From: G963665595 sp963665595
Lineage (GTDB): Bacteria; Actinomycetota; Coriobacteriia; Coriobacteriales; CADBOM01
Assembly (NCBI GenBank): GCA_963665595.2
Contig: CAXXJK010000004.1
Coordinates: 248,001 to 312,000, forward strand
Reading direction: 5' to 3'
DNA: 64,000 nucleotides
Shown: positions 26,253-35,583 of the stretch, piece after piece
How positions within the stretch are numbered: the first letter of the stretch is position 1
How the letters are laid out: every line of letters begins with the position of its first letter
Program-made: the position numbers and the translations under genes
The notes under the pieces: model-generated
The model's database searches: none
What the model saw: the letters and a program-made list of their open reading frames with translations, nothing else
What the model was told of the DNA's origin: nothing

Positions 26253-27089
26253 TCACTGAAACAGATAGTCGCAGTAGCGGCACAACTCTTCCAGACGGCT
26301 ACGCTCCCCCTCGGTATAAGCTTTCATGAACTCGAGAATATAATCATTACTCTTTTTCACAAACGAGTCAATTCTCGTAATTCCCTCTTCGCCTAATTCA
26401 AAAGTCCCAGCGCCAGTTTCTTCCAGCAATCTTCGCTCTTCAAGAAACTCCAGTTGAGAGAATAGCAGGACCTCTGGAATTCTCAGCCAATGAGACAACT
26501 CAACAACTGATGCCGCTTTTGAGGAAGCATCTATCAACAACAAGATGACAGCGTGAAGAGAAGATAAGCCCACACAAGCACATGAGCGTATCAGCGCTGC
26601 CCTATAACGACAGACTATAAGAACAAATTCATACGGAATAATTGTCTCGACATAAGATGCCTGGTCAGAAGGAAATACTGTATAGCGACAGTAATCAATC
26701 AAATACTCAATCGATGATTGTGTGATTGTCTCTCCTGCATTCATCAACGACAGAACCATCGCCTCATCGACAAGCGCAAGTCGCGTGATTCCCTTTCTGG
26801 TGATGCGCACAGCATATCCGCGTCTATCTGAAAGATTTCGAACAAAGTCCGCCAACTCTTTCTGCGCTACGCTTTTGGATAGAAACGTTGAGTCACCAAG
26901 ATAAAACGAAAAATCGTCCGCCAGTTTTTTTGAGGAAGTGCCTTGTTCGTTTCGAGAGGCACCTAACAGAAAGGTATATTCGTCAAAATTGAGATCACCA
27001 ACTCTATAGCATACTTCGCTCAATAGAGCATGAGCCTTATGCATTGCCATCAATGTCGAAGGTCTGGTCAGTGATGATAAGTCCTCCAT
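26253..27089 (-). CDS. Tandem winged-helix transcriptional regulator (MarR-like)
   Basis: 278 aa. Two winged-helix-like halves can be seen: ~20-115 ends with a wing RRGYAVRITRKGITRLALVD, and ~165-260 has AASVVELSHWLRIPEVLLFSQLEFLEERRLLEETGAGTFELGEEG, both shaped like MarR recognition helix plus wing. Overall similarity is weak and no ligand domain is apparent. The start codon is 2 bp after the ferredoxin stop and its ribosome site lies within that gene, so translation is coupled. It probably controls the reductase operon in which it sits; this is an inference. Confidence 0.6.
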   Translation of the reverse strand: MEDLSSLTRPSTLMAMHKAHALLSEVCYRVGDLNFDEYTFLLGASRNEQGTSSKKLADDFSFYLGDSTFLSKSVAQKELADFVRNLSDRRGYAVRITRKGITRLALVDEAMVLSLMNAGETITQSSIEYLIDYCRYTVFPSDQASYVETIIPYEFVLIVCRYRAALIRSCACVGLSSLHAVILLLIDASSKAASVVELSHWLRIPEVLLFSQLEFLEERRLLEETGAGTFELGEEGITRIDSFVKKSNDYILEFMKAYTEGERSRLEELCRYCDYLFQ

Positions 27090-27091
27090 AA

Positions 27092-28270
27092 TTATTGGAG
27101 ATCCTCCTCTTCCACCGCATCAAAATGCATCTTCAGTTTTGAGTATTCTATTAGCTCATGAAAGTCAGGCTCAAGCGAACACCAGAAGCACAAGTTTTCT
27201 TCGCCGCCGTTGATAAGAGGAGCTCCACATCGCGTACAGTAGCATACGGGCTTCGAAAAAACTTCGTTTCGCGTAAAGGGCTTCTCGCAAGGCTCATACT
27301 CACGAGATATTGCACCATTGCTGCACGATATCATGCACAAGCCACAGTCGACGCAGAGACCAGGAAGAAAGGAGTAGGTAAAGACACCTCCATCGAGCGC
27401 ATGAGCGATTGCTCCTGTCGGACAAAACTGCATGCATGTTCCGCATGCACGGCACATGTCCGCGGAAACCCTGATCTGTGGCCACTGCATCTTGCCCGTG
27501 TTACGCTCGATAGCCTCCAGATGTTTCCACTCTCGAGCCAATCTCATTCTCCATGCAGGAGCATGGCGGTTTATGGTTCTAAATAATGATGGAGAGCTGA
27601 GACCTGATTTTGCCGGACACGCTTCTTTGAATCGTGCTCGCATATCATAAGAGTTCTTCCTAAATGGCGGCCGCCTTGAAACCAGCTCGTTCGAATTTGC
27701 TGCTGAAAACTGTTCGCCAATCAAACCTCTAGGAACTCCATCGAGTGATCCTTCAATACCCCAGCTCGATAGCAGATCGTGCGCAATGTGAAAGTTTATT
27801 CTCATGGTTTCCCGCTCGCTCTCATAAAGAGAACATGTGGGGCAACGGCTGAAGTCAAACACACATTCGCGTTTATAGGCGAGCTCAAACAGACATCCCG
27901 GAGAAAGAGCAGCGAAACATACTTCCAGATCATATATCTGCTCACCAGAATCTAAATCCTCAAACGTATCGGCCGCTTGGAAACATCGAACATATAAAGG
28001 CTGATCACCAGAAAAATGATTAAGAAGAAACGATTCGGTAAAATTAGGAGAAACGAACGCCTCAAGCGGACACGCAGACAGACATTGGCCACAACCCTTA
28101 CAACTGGTTTTTGAATGTTCCGGTAACGAATTTTCGTCAGACTGTATAATAGCCTGTCCGGGACAAGCGTCTACGCAGATTGAACACTGCGCCCACTTGG
28201 AAAGAGAGCGCAAACATCTATTCCGCTCGAATTTTACCTGAAGTGTTTTACGCTTTCCGTGAATCGCCAC
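27092..28270 (-). CDS. Four-cluster ferredoxin-type Fe-S protein with zinc-ribbon end
   Basis: 392 aa. The N-terminal pair of [4Fe-4S] motifs is CSICVDACPGQAI and CKGCGQCLSACPLEAF; a second pair, CRACGTCMQFCPTGAI and CVDCGLCMISCSNGAI, lies at ~270-320. Additional Cys occur between them (CPTC), and a C-terminal CYCTRCGAPL...CFWC zinc ribbon follows. No signal peptide, so it is cytoplasmic. It may relay electrons or help mature the reductase, comparable in concept to NapF. The GTG start at 28270 follows GAAGGGGAATCC. It lies between the two TorD genes in the operon. Confidence 0.78.
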   Translation of the reverse strand: MAIHGKRKTLQVKFERNRCLRSLSKWAQCSICVDACPGQAIIQSDENSLPEHSKTSCKGCGQCLSACPLEAFVSPNFTESFLLNHFSGDQPLYVRCFQAADTFEDLDSGEQIYDLEVCFAALSPGCLFELAYKRECVFDFSRCPTCSLYESERETMRINFHIAHDLLSSWGIEGSLDGVPRGLIGEQFSAANSNELVSRRPPFRKNSYDMRARFKEACPAKSGLSSPSLFRTINRHAPAWRMRLAREWKHLEAIERNTGKMQWPQIRVSADMCRACGTCMQFCPTGAIAHALDGGVFTYSFLPGLCVDCGLCMISCSNGAISREYEPCEKPFTRNEVFSKPVCYCTRCGAPLINGGEENLCFWCSLEPDFHELIEYSKLKMHFDAVEEEDLQ

Positions 28271-28312
28271 GAGGATTCCCCTTCGTACCTTCTTGGCGCA
28301 GTCTTCACGCGG

Positions 28313-28939
28313 TTATGCTCGCACGATAGACTCCTTGAGCAAACCAACCATGCCACGGTAGTATACATTATTTGAAACACATTCGATGTCTTCGCAAAAC
28401 CCAGGAATCCACTGCCTCATATGTAGGTCAATAAATTCTCGATACTTCTGGCGTGAAGTTGTTTCCCATTCTTTCGGAAATTCCGGATTATCAGCTAGAT
28501 AAGCCGCAAATTCGCATTCGCTATCGACCGTATCTATTGAATCACGGTAATCGTCGGCTTGTATCACACCACAAGACCGTTGAAACTCCTGAACCTCAAT
28601 TGATCGAGGGTTAATCATGAGAGGAGGATCTTTATAACCCTCTTTCTTGCAGAGCCACACGCCTTCTGAGTAAGAAGCCAGTGGAAACCTCCCCAAAAAA
28701 AGAGCACTATACTCTTGGCGCAATTCATGCATGATATCCTCACTGGAATAGCCATAGTACTGCATCATACTCTCACAATTTAAACTGGCTATATTTTCAG
28801 GCATTCCTGTCGCAATACACATCTGAAAGAGATCTCGTTGCAATGTACCTGATGCGATCAGTTCAGCGAGCTGCATATCAGGATATGCAAACGCACGGGA
28901 AAAAAGCTTTAGAAGTATTGCTGTATCCTTATGCAACAT
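28313..28939 (-). CDS. TorD/DmsD-family chaperone
   Basis: 208 aa. MHELRQEYSALFLGRFPLASYSEGVW is the clear TorD signature, and the C-terminal helix has DLHMRQWIPGFCEDI (HL..W...F). It follows directly after the NrfD-like gene, so the natural client is the DmsA-like subunit at 30832-33270, which carries a twin-arginine leader. The ATG at 28939 has AAGGAG 5 bp upstream and is preferred to the one at 28963. Confidence 0.85.
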   Translation of the reverse strand: MLHKDTAILLKLFSRAFAYPDMQLAELIASGTLQRDLFQMCIATGMPENIASLNCESMMQYYGYSSEDIMHELRQEYSALFLGRFPLASYSEGVWLCKKEGYKDPPLMINPRSIEVQEFQRSCGVIQADDYRDSIDTVDSECEFAAYLADNPEFPKEWETTSRQKYREFIDLHMRQWIPGFCEDIECVSNNVYYRGMVGLLKESIVRA

Positions 28940-29002
28940 GACACTCCTTTCTGAAAGGTGCAAGGCATACGCATATGCCCTGCACCCTATTTCATCGAGA
29001 AA

Positions 29003-30181
29003 CTAATTAGATACTACTACCGGTTTGAGCGCCAAAAACTTAATGCCAATAAGCAACAAGCATATGCCAAAGGCGAAGAAGCAGAAACTGACGAGAAGCT
29101 CAAATCCTGAAGGAAAATATACCAAAGAAGGGAACAGCGATTGTACAGCGCTACCCGCGTTGGTCAAGCCTACTCCTGAGTTCAACGTAGGATACGCAAT
29201 GTTAGGTTCGCTGAAACCCCCCACAACAATTTGAATACGTTTGCAGTACACACCAATCATCGCCAATATTGCAGCAAGCGTAAGTAAATTTGGCCTGCGC
29301 AATGCAGGTACAAATGCGATCACAGCTGCTACTATGCTGAAGATAATTTCGGTCCAGAAAAATGGAGCCAGCGGACCAGTTACCAGCAGAGAAAACGCTC
29401 CGGCATCGCCTGAATACCCACTCGTCAATAAATCGCATCCAAAGAAGTACAGGTCGATAACAAGGAATACGCCGAGAAACTTGCCCATCTTTGCAATGTT
29501 TTCCTGCTCAACATCTATATAGCCAGCTTTTTTCAGACAAGCCACCACAATCATTACCAACGATAAACCAGAGACTAGGGCAGAAGACACAAACCAAGGA
29601 GCCATAAGAGCAGTATTCCAGAACTCATGGGAAACCTGCAGGCCAAAGATCCAAGCGGTAACGCTGTGTACCAAAACTGCCACGATAAGAGCAACTGTGG
29701 AAATAACACGTAACGTACGGGATGAGAGTTCGCCCTTCTCATGTTTGAGCAACGCCCATAGATAGACGATGGAAAGAACAAGATAGGTGGTGATGATACA
29801 CATGTCCCACATCAATGGTGAAGTAAAATTTCCATGCACTATCATTTCCCAAACGCGCAATGGATTTCCCAGATCAACAAAGATAAATATTCCCGCAAGA
29901 ACCGTACAACAGATAGAAATCCATACCGCAACTTTAGAAATACCGCCGAAGCCTGCCACACCAAATGTTTTTGGAACAGACGAGATGATGAGACCGCCGG
30001 CAGAAAGGCCGACCATAAAGATGAAGTTAGTGATATAGAGACCCCACGAGTCGAGATTCCTCATATTCGTAAGAACTAAACCCTCGGATAGTTGATACAT
30101 CCAAAGACCGAATCCAACCAGCGAAAGAACGGCGGTGACGACGATAGCAATGGTCAGACCGCGACTTTTTACACCTTCCAT
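29003..30181 (-). CDS. NrfD/PsrC-type membrane anchor subunit
   Basis: 392 aa with about ten hydrophobic helices. The N-terminal helix plus NMRNLDSWGLYITNFIFMVGLSAGGLIIS is typical of NrfD/PsrC quinol-interacting subunits, and NPLRVWEMIVHGNFTSPLMWD is the conserved periplasmic-side segment. It anchors the DmsB-like ferredoxin and exchanges electrons with menaquinol. The family has no haem. The gene order A-B-C matches polysulfide/DMSO-type reductases. Confidence 0.88.
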   Translation of the reverse strand: MEGVKSRGLTIAIVVTAVLSLVGFGLWMYQLSEGLVLTNMRNLDSWGLYITNFIFMVGLSAGGLIISSVPKTFGVAGFGGISKVAVWISICCTVLAGIFIFVDLGNPLRVWEMIVHGNFTSPLMWDMCIITTYLVLSIVYLWALLKHEKGELSSRTLRVISTVALIVAVLVHSVTAWIFGLQVSHEFWNTALMAPWFVSSALVSGLSLVMIVVACLKKAGYIDVEQENIAKMGKFLGVFLVIDLYFFGCDLLTSGYSGDAGAFSLLVTGPLAPFFWTEIIFSIVAAVIAFVPALRRPNLLTLAAILAMIGVYCKRIQIVVGGFSEPNIAYPTLNSGVGLTNAGSAVQSLFPSLVYFPSGFELLVSFCFFAFGICLLLIGIKFLALKPVVVSN

Positions 30182-30198
30182 ATTCGCACCAACCTTTC

Positions 30199-30828
30199 TT
30201 ACACTAAGTAGTAGATGTTTGGGCCTGTTCCCTTTTCAGGGAGCAACTGCATGTATTCTCTTGTCGCAACAAGTTTGGAGACCTGGCTGTTAGGATCATT
30301 AAGATCGCCAAAGAAGCGTGCGCGAGCCGGACAACCTTCTACGCAGGCAGGAATATCACCTGCTACAACACGCTGCGAACACAGGGTGCATTTTTCAACA
30401 GTGTGCTTCTGATGATCAGGCGTGTTCACGTTACCAACCGGAAAATCCATCGGAGATTTTGGCTCATTCCAGTTGAAGCTACGCACTCCGGTGTACGGAC
30501 ACGCCGCCATACAATAGCGACAACCGATGCATAGACTGGGATCCTGCGTCACGATACCAGTATCGGGATCCTTACGAGTAGCCCCCACAGGGCAAACTTT
30601 GACACACTCAGGATCATCGCAATGCTGACACTGCATGACCACATAACTCATTTTCAGATTGGGCCACTCTCCAGCTGGAGTATTAATACCTTTGCCACCA
30701 ATGGTGAGAACGCGATTCCACCATACCTCTTCAGGAATATTGTTTTCGAGCTTGCATGCAACACTGCAAGACCAGCACCCGACGCATCGCTTTGTGTCAA
30801 CTACAATGCCATATTGAGTTTTAGCCAT
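30199..30828 (-). CDS. DmsB-like four-cluster ferredoxin subunit
   Basis: 209 aa. Four Cys motifs are in canonical order: CVGCWSCSVACKLENNIP, CQHCDDPECVKVCPVGA, CIGCRYCMAACPYTGVRSF and CTLCSQRVVAGDIPACVEGCPARARFFGDL. These bind four [4Fe-4S] clusters that link the membrane subunit to the molybdopterin subunit. There is no leader of its own; it is exported with the catalytic subunit. It starts 3 bp after the catalytic-subunit stop and ends 17 bp before the NrfD-like gene. Confidence 0.93.
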   Translation of the reverse strand: MAKTQYGIVVDTKRCVGCWSCSVACKLENNIPEEVWWNRVLTIGGKGINTPAGEWPNLKMSYVVMQCQHCDDPECVKVCPVGATRKDPDTGIVTQDPSLCIGCRYCMAACPYTGVRSFNWNEPKSPMDFPVGNVNTPDHQKHTVEKCTLCSQRVVAGDIPACVEGCPARARFFGDLNDPNSQVSKLVATREYMQLLPEKGTGPNIYYLV

Positions 30829-30831
30829 GAT

Positions 30832-33270
30832 TTACTCCTTCCCATCCCACAGTCGCACTGCAATGCGATTATCAAAAAATGAACAGTTCATCGCATAGGG
30901 ATCAGCAAAATCTGTAGTGAATTGAGATAACGCGCCAGACTTGGTCTCAGAAGCCTGATAACCCTTCGGATAGCACAGCACGCCTTCCTGCATTCCCTCG
31001 TTATAGATAGCCTTTGCAACACAGTGACCACGATCGTTATACAGAGAGACATATGCTTCATGCGTTATGCCATATTTTTCGGCATCGCTCGGATTGATAT
31101 AGACAATGGGTTCAGGGGAGACATCATGGGCCCATGTCTTCATGAACATCGTGGTATGAACACGAATGGGATTACGCCAAGACATGATGACGAAAGGATA
31201 CTTATCTTTAAGACTGCTGTTTTTACCCGACTCGGTATTTTCAAAATAGCGCGGAAGCTTTTCGCGCTCAGGATCCAAGGTATACGCCGAAGCTGTTCTC
31301 GGGGCAACCGTATCTACATAAAACATCAAACGACCCGTCTCAGAAGCAAAGTTATTCAGATTCCTATTGCCAATATAGGGTGTCTCATCGGCATAGCACA
31401 TCTTCTTATTTTTGCGGAGAGTATCCATGGTAATGCCATGTTTACGAGCAGCTTCTGTGTTAAATGTTGCCGTAAACCACTCTTCATCGCTTACGTTGTT
31501 GACAACATCAGCAATACCAAATTTCTCAGCGAAGAAACGGCATATCTCTGCATCGGGCTTTGCCTCCCATAGAGGGTCGATAGCCTTTTCTGAGATGCGC
31601 ACATTACGTTCATGGGATAAGGGGATGACATCCTCATACTCATACATATCACAAGCCGGAAGAACGATGTCGGCATATCGCGCTGTTTCAGACCAGAAAC
31701 AATCGGTAACCACGATTTGTTCCATGGGATCTAAAAACTCCTTTTTCAGACGATTAGCGTTCACGTTGCCTGATAGCAGATTGCCATGAGTAACCCAGAA
31801 GTTCTTGATAGGATATTCTTTCCCCTGCAGCTTTCCTGTAGTCATAGCATCGCAAGCCGCCAAAATAGACACCGTAGTCATAGTGGCGCCGTTGGAAGGC
31901 ACGGAGCAAGAATGCCCAAAGAAATTTCCGTACATGAAGTCAAAGCCACCAACACTGCGCCCCGGCTCGCCAAAGTTACCTGTGAGACTGAGAAACGCAC
32001 CCAATGTATATGTGGTGCGAAGACCACTTTCATAAGCGCCTAAGCCGAAGTTAATATAGTGAGCAATCTTATGTTTGGGCAGGAACAGCTCGGCCAGATA
32101 ATTGAAATCATCTTCTGCCATATTGGTTATCTTGTGAACCTTCTCGAAGGTCCATTCCTGAACATGATCACGGAAGAGTTCCCAGGCAGTAGTGTATTGA
32201 CTGTCTGGAATATTCTCCTTGATGGGTTCGATCGCTTCATCAAAAGGTACTGGCTTGCCCGCTGACTTGTCCCACACCATAATGGGATCGATTGTCGTCG
32301 GGAGCTCCGTGGCCCAGCTGATGGGGCCCGCATGCTTGCCAATCCCCATCTCACTCCCCCGCAAATACATCATGTCGGATTTCTTTACGAGAAACGGTGC
32401 ACAAGTATGCTTCATGACAAAATCGGCATCATAAAGATTTTCGTTGATATACTTCCGGCAAAGACCAAGCAGATAGGCTCCATCAGTGCCTGGATAAATG
32501 GATATCCATCGATCGGCCTTTGCCGCGCTTGGCGAAAATAATGGGTCGACCGTAACCAGCTTTACACCTTTTTCCTGGGCATTTGCAATGAACTGCCAGT
32601 TTTGGATGTTTGAGTTAACGGGGTTTGCACCCCAAAGCATGACTGCATCAGAATTAACAAAATCCTGTGGCTCATTTTGATCAAACCAAAACACACCTGA
32701 ACGCAAAAGACCTAGGAAATTTGCAATATCGAAAGAATAATCCCAATAGGTAACTTCCAGAGCGTTAAAAAACCTCTTAGCCATTCCGGCATTTCCGTTC
32801 AAGACGCCTTGGGAACCAGCGCATTGATAATAGGTGTTCGCAAGGCTGCCGTATTTCTTCGCGGTATTTTGCCATTGTGGAACAATGATATCGGCCGCTT
32901 CGTCCCACGTAATGCGCTCCCACTTACCTTCGCCACGTTTTCCCACGCGCTTCATAGGGTAACGGATACGTTCCTCGGAGTAAGTACGCTGAATCCGAGA
33001 ACGACCGCGCAAGCACATGCGCTGGTCATACCCATCTATAGGACGAAGATTTGCAACATTGCCATTACGAACGACTACATGATATTGACAGAACGAACAA
33101 CTCCATGAACAACCACAGATGAAATCTTTTTCATCATTTATAGTAGCTGCAACCGCATAGTCAACTTTCAAATTACGCATACCTTCGGGCAGTGCGCAGG
33201 CAAGAACTGATCCTGCTGCAACTACACCGGTCGTTTTCAGGAAATTACGACGTGAGAATGAACTATTCAT
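30832..33270 (-). CDS. DmsA-like Tat-exported molybdopterin oxidoreductase
   Basis: 812 aa. The twin-arginine leader SRRNFLKTTGVVAAG is at residues 6-20. An Fe-S motif includes Cys54, Cys58, Cys61 and Cys86, followed by CLRGRSRIQRTYSEERIRYP and MKRVGKRGEGKWERITWDEA, strongly DmsA-like. The predicted Mo ligand is Ser179 in TYWDYSFDIA, at the position of the DmsA ligand serine, which favours oxo-transfer to an S- or N-oxide or related acceptor. The substrate is unknown; Eggerthellaceae enzymes of this family also act on host and dietary compounds. It faces outside the membrane. It is first in a seven-gene operon. Confidence 0.9.
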   Translation of the reverse strand: MNSSFSRRNFLKTTGVVAAGSVLACALPEGMRNLKVDYAVAATINDEKDFICGCSWSCSFCQYHVVVRNGNVANLRPIDGYDQRMCLRGRSRIQRTYSEERIRYPMKRVGKRGEGKWERITWDEAADIIVPQWQNTAKKYGSLANTYYQCAGSQGVLNGNAGMAKRFFNALEVTYWDYSFDIANFLGLLRSGVFWFDQNEPQDFVNSDAVMLWGANPVNSNIQNWQFIANAQEKGVKLVTVDPLFSPSAAKADRWISIYPGTDGAYLLGLCRKYINENLYDADFVMKHTCAPFLVKKSDMMYLRGSEMGIGKHAGPISWATELPTTIDPIMVWDKSAGKPVPFDEAIEPIKENIPDSQYTTAWELFRDHVQEWTFEKVHKITNMAEDDFNYLAELFLPKHKIAHYINFGLGAYESGLRTTYTLGAFLSLTGNFGEPGRSVGGFDFMYGNFFGHSCSVPSNGATMTTVSILAACDAMTTGKLQGKEYPIKNFWVTHGNLLSGNVNANRLKKEFLDPMEQIVVTDCFWSETARYADIVLPACDMYEYEDVIPLSHERNVRISEKAIDPLWEAKPDAEICRFFAEKFGIADVVNNVSDEEWFTATFNTEAARKHGITMDTLRKNKKMCYADETPYIGNRNLNNFASETGRLMFYVDTVAPRTASAYTLDPEREKLPRYFENTESGKNSSLKDKYPFVIMSWRNPIRVHTTMFMKTWAHDVSPEPIVYINPSDAEKYGITHEAYVSLYNDRGHCVAKAIYNEGMQEGVLCYPKGYQASETKSGALSQFTTDFADPYAMNCSFFDNRIAVRLWDGKE

Positions 33271-33366
33271 GTCGCATACATCTCCTCTCTTTTTGAACCG
33301 CCTTAACCAGTCTGCGCTGGAAAAGATCCACTCATACGGATTGGTGTCCGGACCACCGTCTGGTGC

Positions 33367-33395
33367 ATCCTATCAAATTCGAATTTTTACAACAA
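33367..33395 (-). promoter_or_regulatory. Promoter of the DmsA-like operon with palindromic operator
   Basis: On the minus strand TTGTTG (33390-33395), a 17-bp spacer and TAGGAT (33367-33372). The spacer contains the perfect palindrome AAATTCGAATTT (33375-33386), a likely regulator site between -35 and -10. A second imperfect palindrome centred on TCCGGA lies downstream near 33345. Confidence 0.55.
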
Positions 33396-33425
33396 TGCAC
33401 GGTGAAGATTATTAAGAATTCATTT

Positions 33426-34130
33426 TCATTTTTGATATAGTTTGTTTAGATTGGTGAGTGATAGCTCATTCAAAATATCGCACACAACAGCTTGTCCAGA
33501 ATCTGAGAGCGACACTGTCTTCGTCCGCCTGTCTTCATTTCCCTTCTGCAATTCCACAAGGTTTTTTTCGGTAAGCCACTCAATCATCATAGATACGCTA
33601 GGCTGCTTAAATTTGGCAAAATCAGACAAGCCTGAGATAGTCAGAATCTGATCAGAGAAAGCTATTGCCATCAGTAGACGAACCCTACTCTCTGTCAACT
33701 TACAGTCCGGGTGATCGTTGTTGTATATAAGAAGCATATGCCTGAAGCAAATAAAAAAATCTACCAATTCGCCTAGTGCGTGTTCGCCTACGATACGTTC
33801 CGCTTCAAGCGTAAATTTCCATCCTTTTGAAGCAAGAGTCATATTCGATACACGAAGATCTGACGGATCAAGTTTTTCTTCAATGAATTGATACCGCAAA
33901 AGACGTTTAAGGCATCGGGTAACCTTTGGCGAACTCAAACTTAACGCACGAACAATCTGTCGAGGCTGGACGCTCTCCATGCGTTTGAGCCAGAGCAAAA
34001 GAATGACAGAATCAAGCCCTATTTTCTTTTCCCTATCTACCTTACCAACGATTTCATCAACTTTGATAAAACACTCTCGTATCCCGTTAACGTCCAATGC
34101 GCGGCGTTCTCCCACAGTTTTTCCTAACAT
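33426..34130 (-). CDS. Tandem winged-helix (MarR-like) regulator
   Basis: 234 aa. The first wHTH (~35-110) has QPRQIVRALSLSSPKVTRCLKRLLRYQFIEEKLDPSDLRVSNMTLASKG; the second (~145-230) has TISGLSDFAKFKQPSVSMMIEWLTEKNLVELQ, then a wing NEDRRTKTVSLSDSG, classic MarR features. Two MarR modules in one chain could bind DNA as a monomer. It lies 155 bp upstream of the DmsA-like gene on the same strand, so it is the best candidate for binding the palindrome there. The ATG at 34130 (AAAGGA upstream) is preferred to a GTG at 34175. Confidence 0.75.
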   Translation of the reverse strand: MLGKTVGERRALDVNGIRECFIKVDEIVGKVDREKKIGLDSVILLLWLKRMESVQPRQIVRALSLSSPKVTRCLKRLLRYQFIEEKLDPSDLRVSNMTLASKGWKFTLEAERIVGEHALGELVDFFICFRHMLLIYNNDHPDCKLTESRVRLLMAIAFSDQILTISGLSDFAKFKQPSVSMMIEWLTEKNLVELQKGNEDRRTKTVSLSDSGQAVVCDILNELSLTNLNKLYQK

Positions 34131-34305
34131 AGTACGCCGATCCTTTAAGACCACCAGATGAGTAATTACTGTCACACGTATCTATCCGCATATAATACTA
34201 TCTTTAAGCAATGCCGCGCATGCATTTAGGGTCAGAAACCCCATGCTGCCCCTCCCGCAAAGACCTATGATGTATCAAAATCATGGACAAGGAGGTCGAT
34301 GCTGT

Positions 34306-35583
34306 GTGAGCGCATCGCGACAGCGCTGGTTTCGACTTGCCTATAGCGCAGTGATCTTTATCGCCATAGGTTTCATATACGGGTGGTCGTTGTTTTCGAC
34401 ACCCTTTTCGCAAGAGTTTGGTTGGGACGCAGCGACTCTTTCCCTCACCTTCAGCATACTCATGTGCAGTTTTTGCATTGGTGGCATCATTGGCGCACGG
34501 CTCATGACCCGTTTGACTCCTCGCATAGCACAAATGATCTCCGCAGCACTCATCTGCGCTGGTTTTCTGGGTGCCTTACTGGTAAGTGCAGATAAACCCT
34601 GGATTCTCTATGGTACTTACGGTGTGTTGGGAGGTATGGGCGTTGGCATGTCCTATACCATAGTGATGGGATCAACCGTTCCCTGGTTTTCTGATCGGAC
34701 CGGTTTGGCATCGGGTATCATGCTGATGTGTTATAGCTGCTCAACCATGATATTGGGCTCCCTTGCCTCCTTCATGTTCTCGGCAGTAGGCTGGCGGGAA
34801 ACCTTTGTCTGTTTTGCGGCCGTCATCTTTGTCATCTTGGCTATCGGCGCATTCGTGATCAGAAGGCCCACTGGTGCTGAAATAAACGAGATAGCAACAC
34901 AAAGTGCCCCGCTCGCTACAAGCAACAACATAGGTGCCTCTAAGACTTCAGCGCGTCACCTCTCCGGAAAACCGAGAAAATTTCGTGCGGGTTTTGTTCA
35001 CGACTACACGACAAAACAAATGCTCCATCACCCCGCATTCTATGTCTATGGATTGTGGATGCTCTGCTTAGGCAGTTGCGAACTAGGTATCACAGGACAC
35101 GCCAACCAGATCGCGCTCTCGACGGGTGTGGGGATTCTCGCAGCCATCATGTTTGTAAGCCTTCTGTCTGTTTCAAACGGAGTCGGCAGACTTATTGTGG
35201 GCACCATATTTGACCTTATAAACCCCGTTATCACAATGATTTTGATCGCGTCATTTCACTGCCTAGGTATATTGATACTTGCTATGGCATTGATTACTGG
35301 TTCAGACGTTTTACTCCTTATCGGAATCGTCTGCTTTGGAATCGGGATGTCTGGTGTACCCGTCATGGGTTCAGGCTTTGCGGCAAAGTATTTTGGTCCT
35401 ACGCACTATGCGAATAATCTTGCTATTCTGAATCTCGTAATCATCCCATCAGCTCTTCTCGGCCCTCAGATCACCAGTCTCTTCCTCATGTCAACAGGAG
35501 GTTATCTCGGAGCCCTGCTGGTGTTTTTCTGCATATCCCTTATTGCTATCGTATTCGTTTTGATTCTCAGGCGAATCAGGTAA
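34306..35583 (+). CDS. OFA-type MFS transporter
   Basis: 425 aa with 12 TMs. AIGFIYGWSLFSTPFSQEFGW resembles the oxalate/formate antiporter (OFA) branch, and GGMGVGMSYTIVMGSTVPWFSDRTGLASGIMLMCYSCSTMI is its typical TM4-5 region. It probably exchanges carboxylates or exports a product of anaerobic metabolism; the substrate is unknown. The GTG at 34306, after AAGGAGG, is chosen over an ATG at 34243. It is divergent from the tandem wHTH gene and overlaps the end of the convergent YaiI-like gene by 8 bp. Confidence 0.78.
   Translation: MSASRQRWFRLAYSAVIFIAIGFIYGWSLFSTPFSQEFGWDAATLSLTFSILMCSFCIGGIIGARLMTRLTPRIAQMISAALICAGFLGALLVSADKPWILYGTYGVLGGMGVGMSYTIVMGSTVPWFSDRTGLASGIMLMCYSCSTMILGSLASFMFSAVGWRETFVCFAAVIFVILAIGAFVIRRPTGAEINEIATQSAPLATSNNIGASKTSARHLSGKPRKFRAGFVHDYTTKQMLHHPAFYVYGLWMLCLGSCELGITGHANQIALSTGVGILAAIMFVSLLSVSNGVGRLIVGTIFDLINPVITMILIASFHCLGILILAMALITGSDVLLLIGIVCFGIGMSGVPVMGSGFAAKYFGPTHYANNLAILNLVIIPSALLGPQITSLFLMSTGGYLGALLVFFCISLIAIVFVLILRRIR

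Noticed and set aside
30860..33110. Several plus-strand frames of 60-182 residues over the DmsA-like gene
   Set aside because: All are antisense shadows of a well-supported catalytic subunit with intact motifs.
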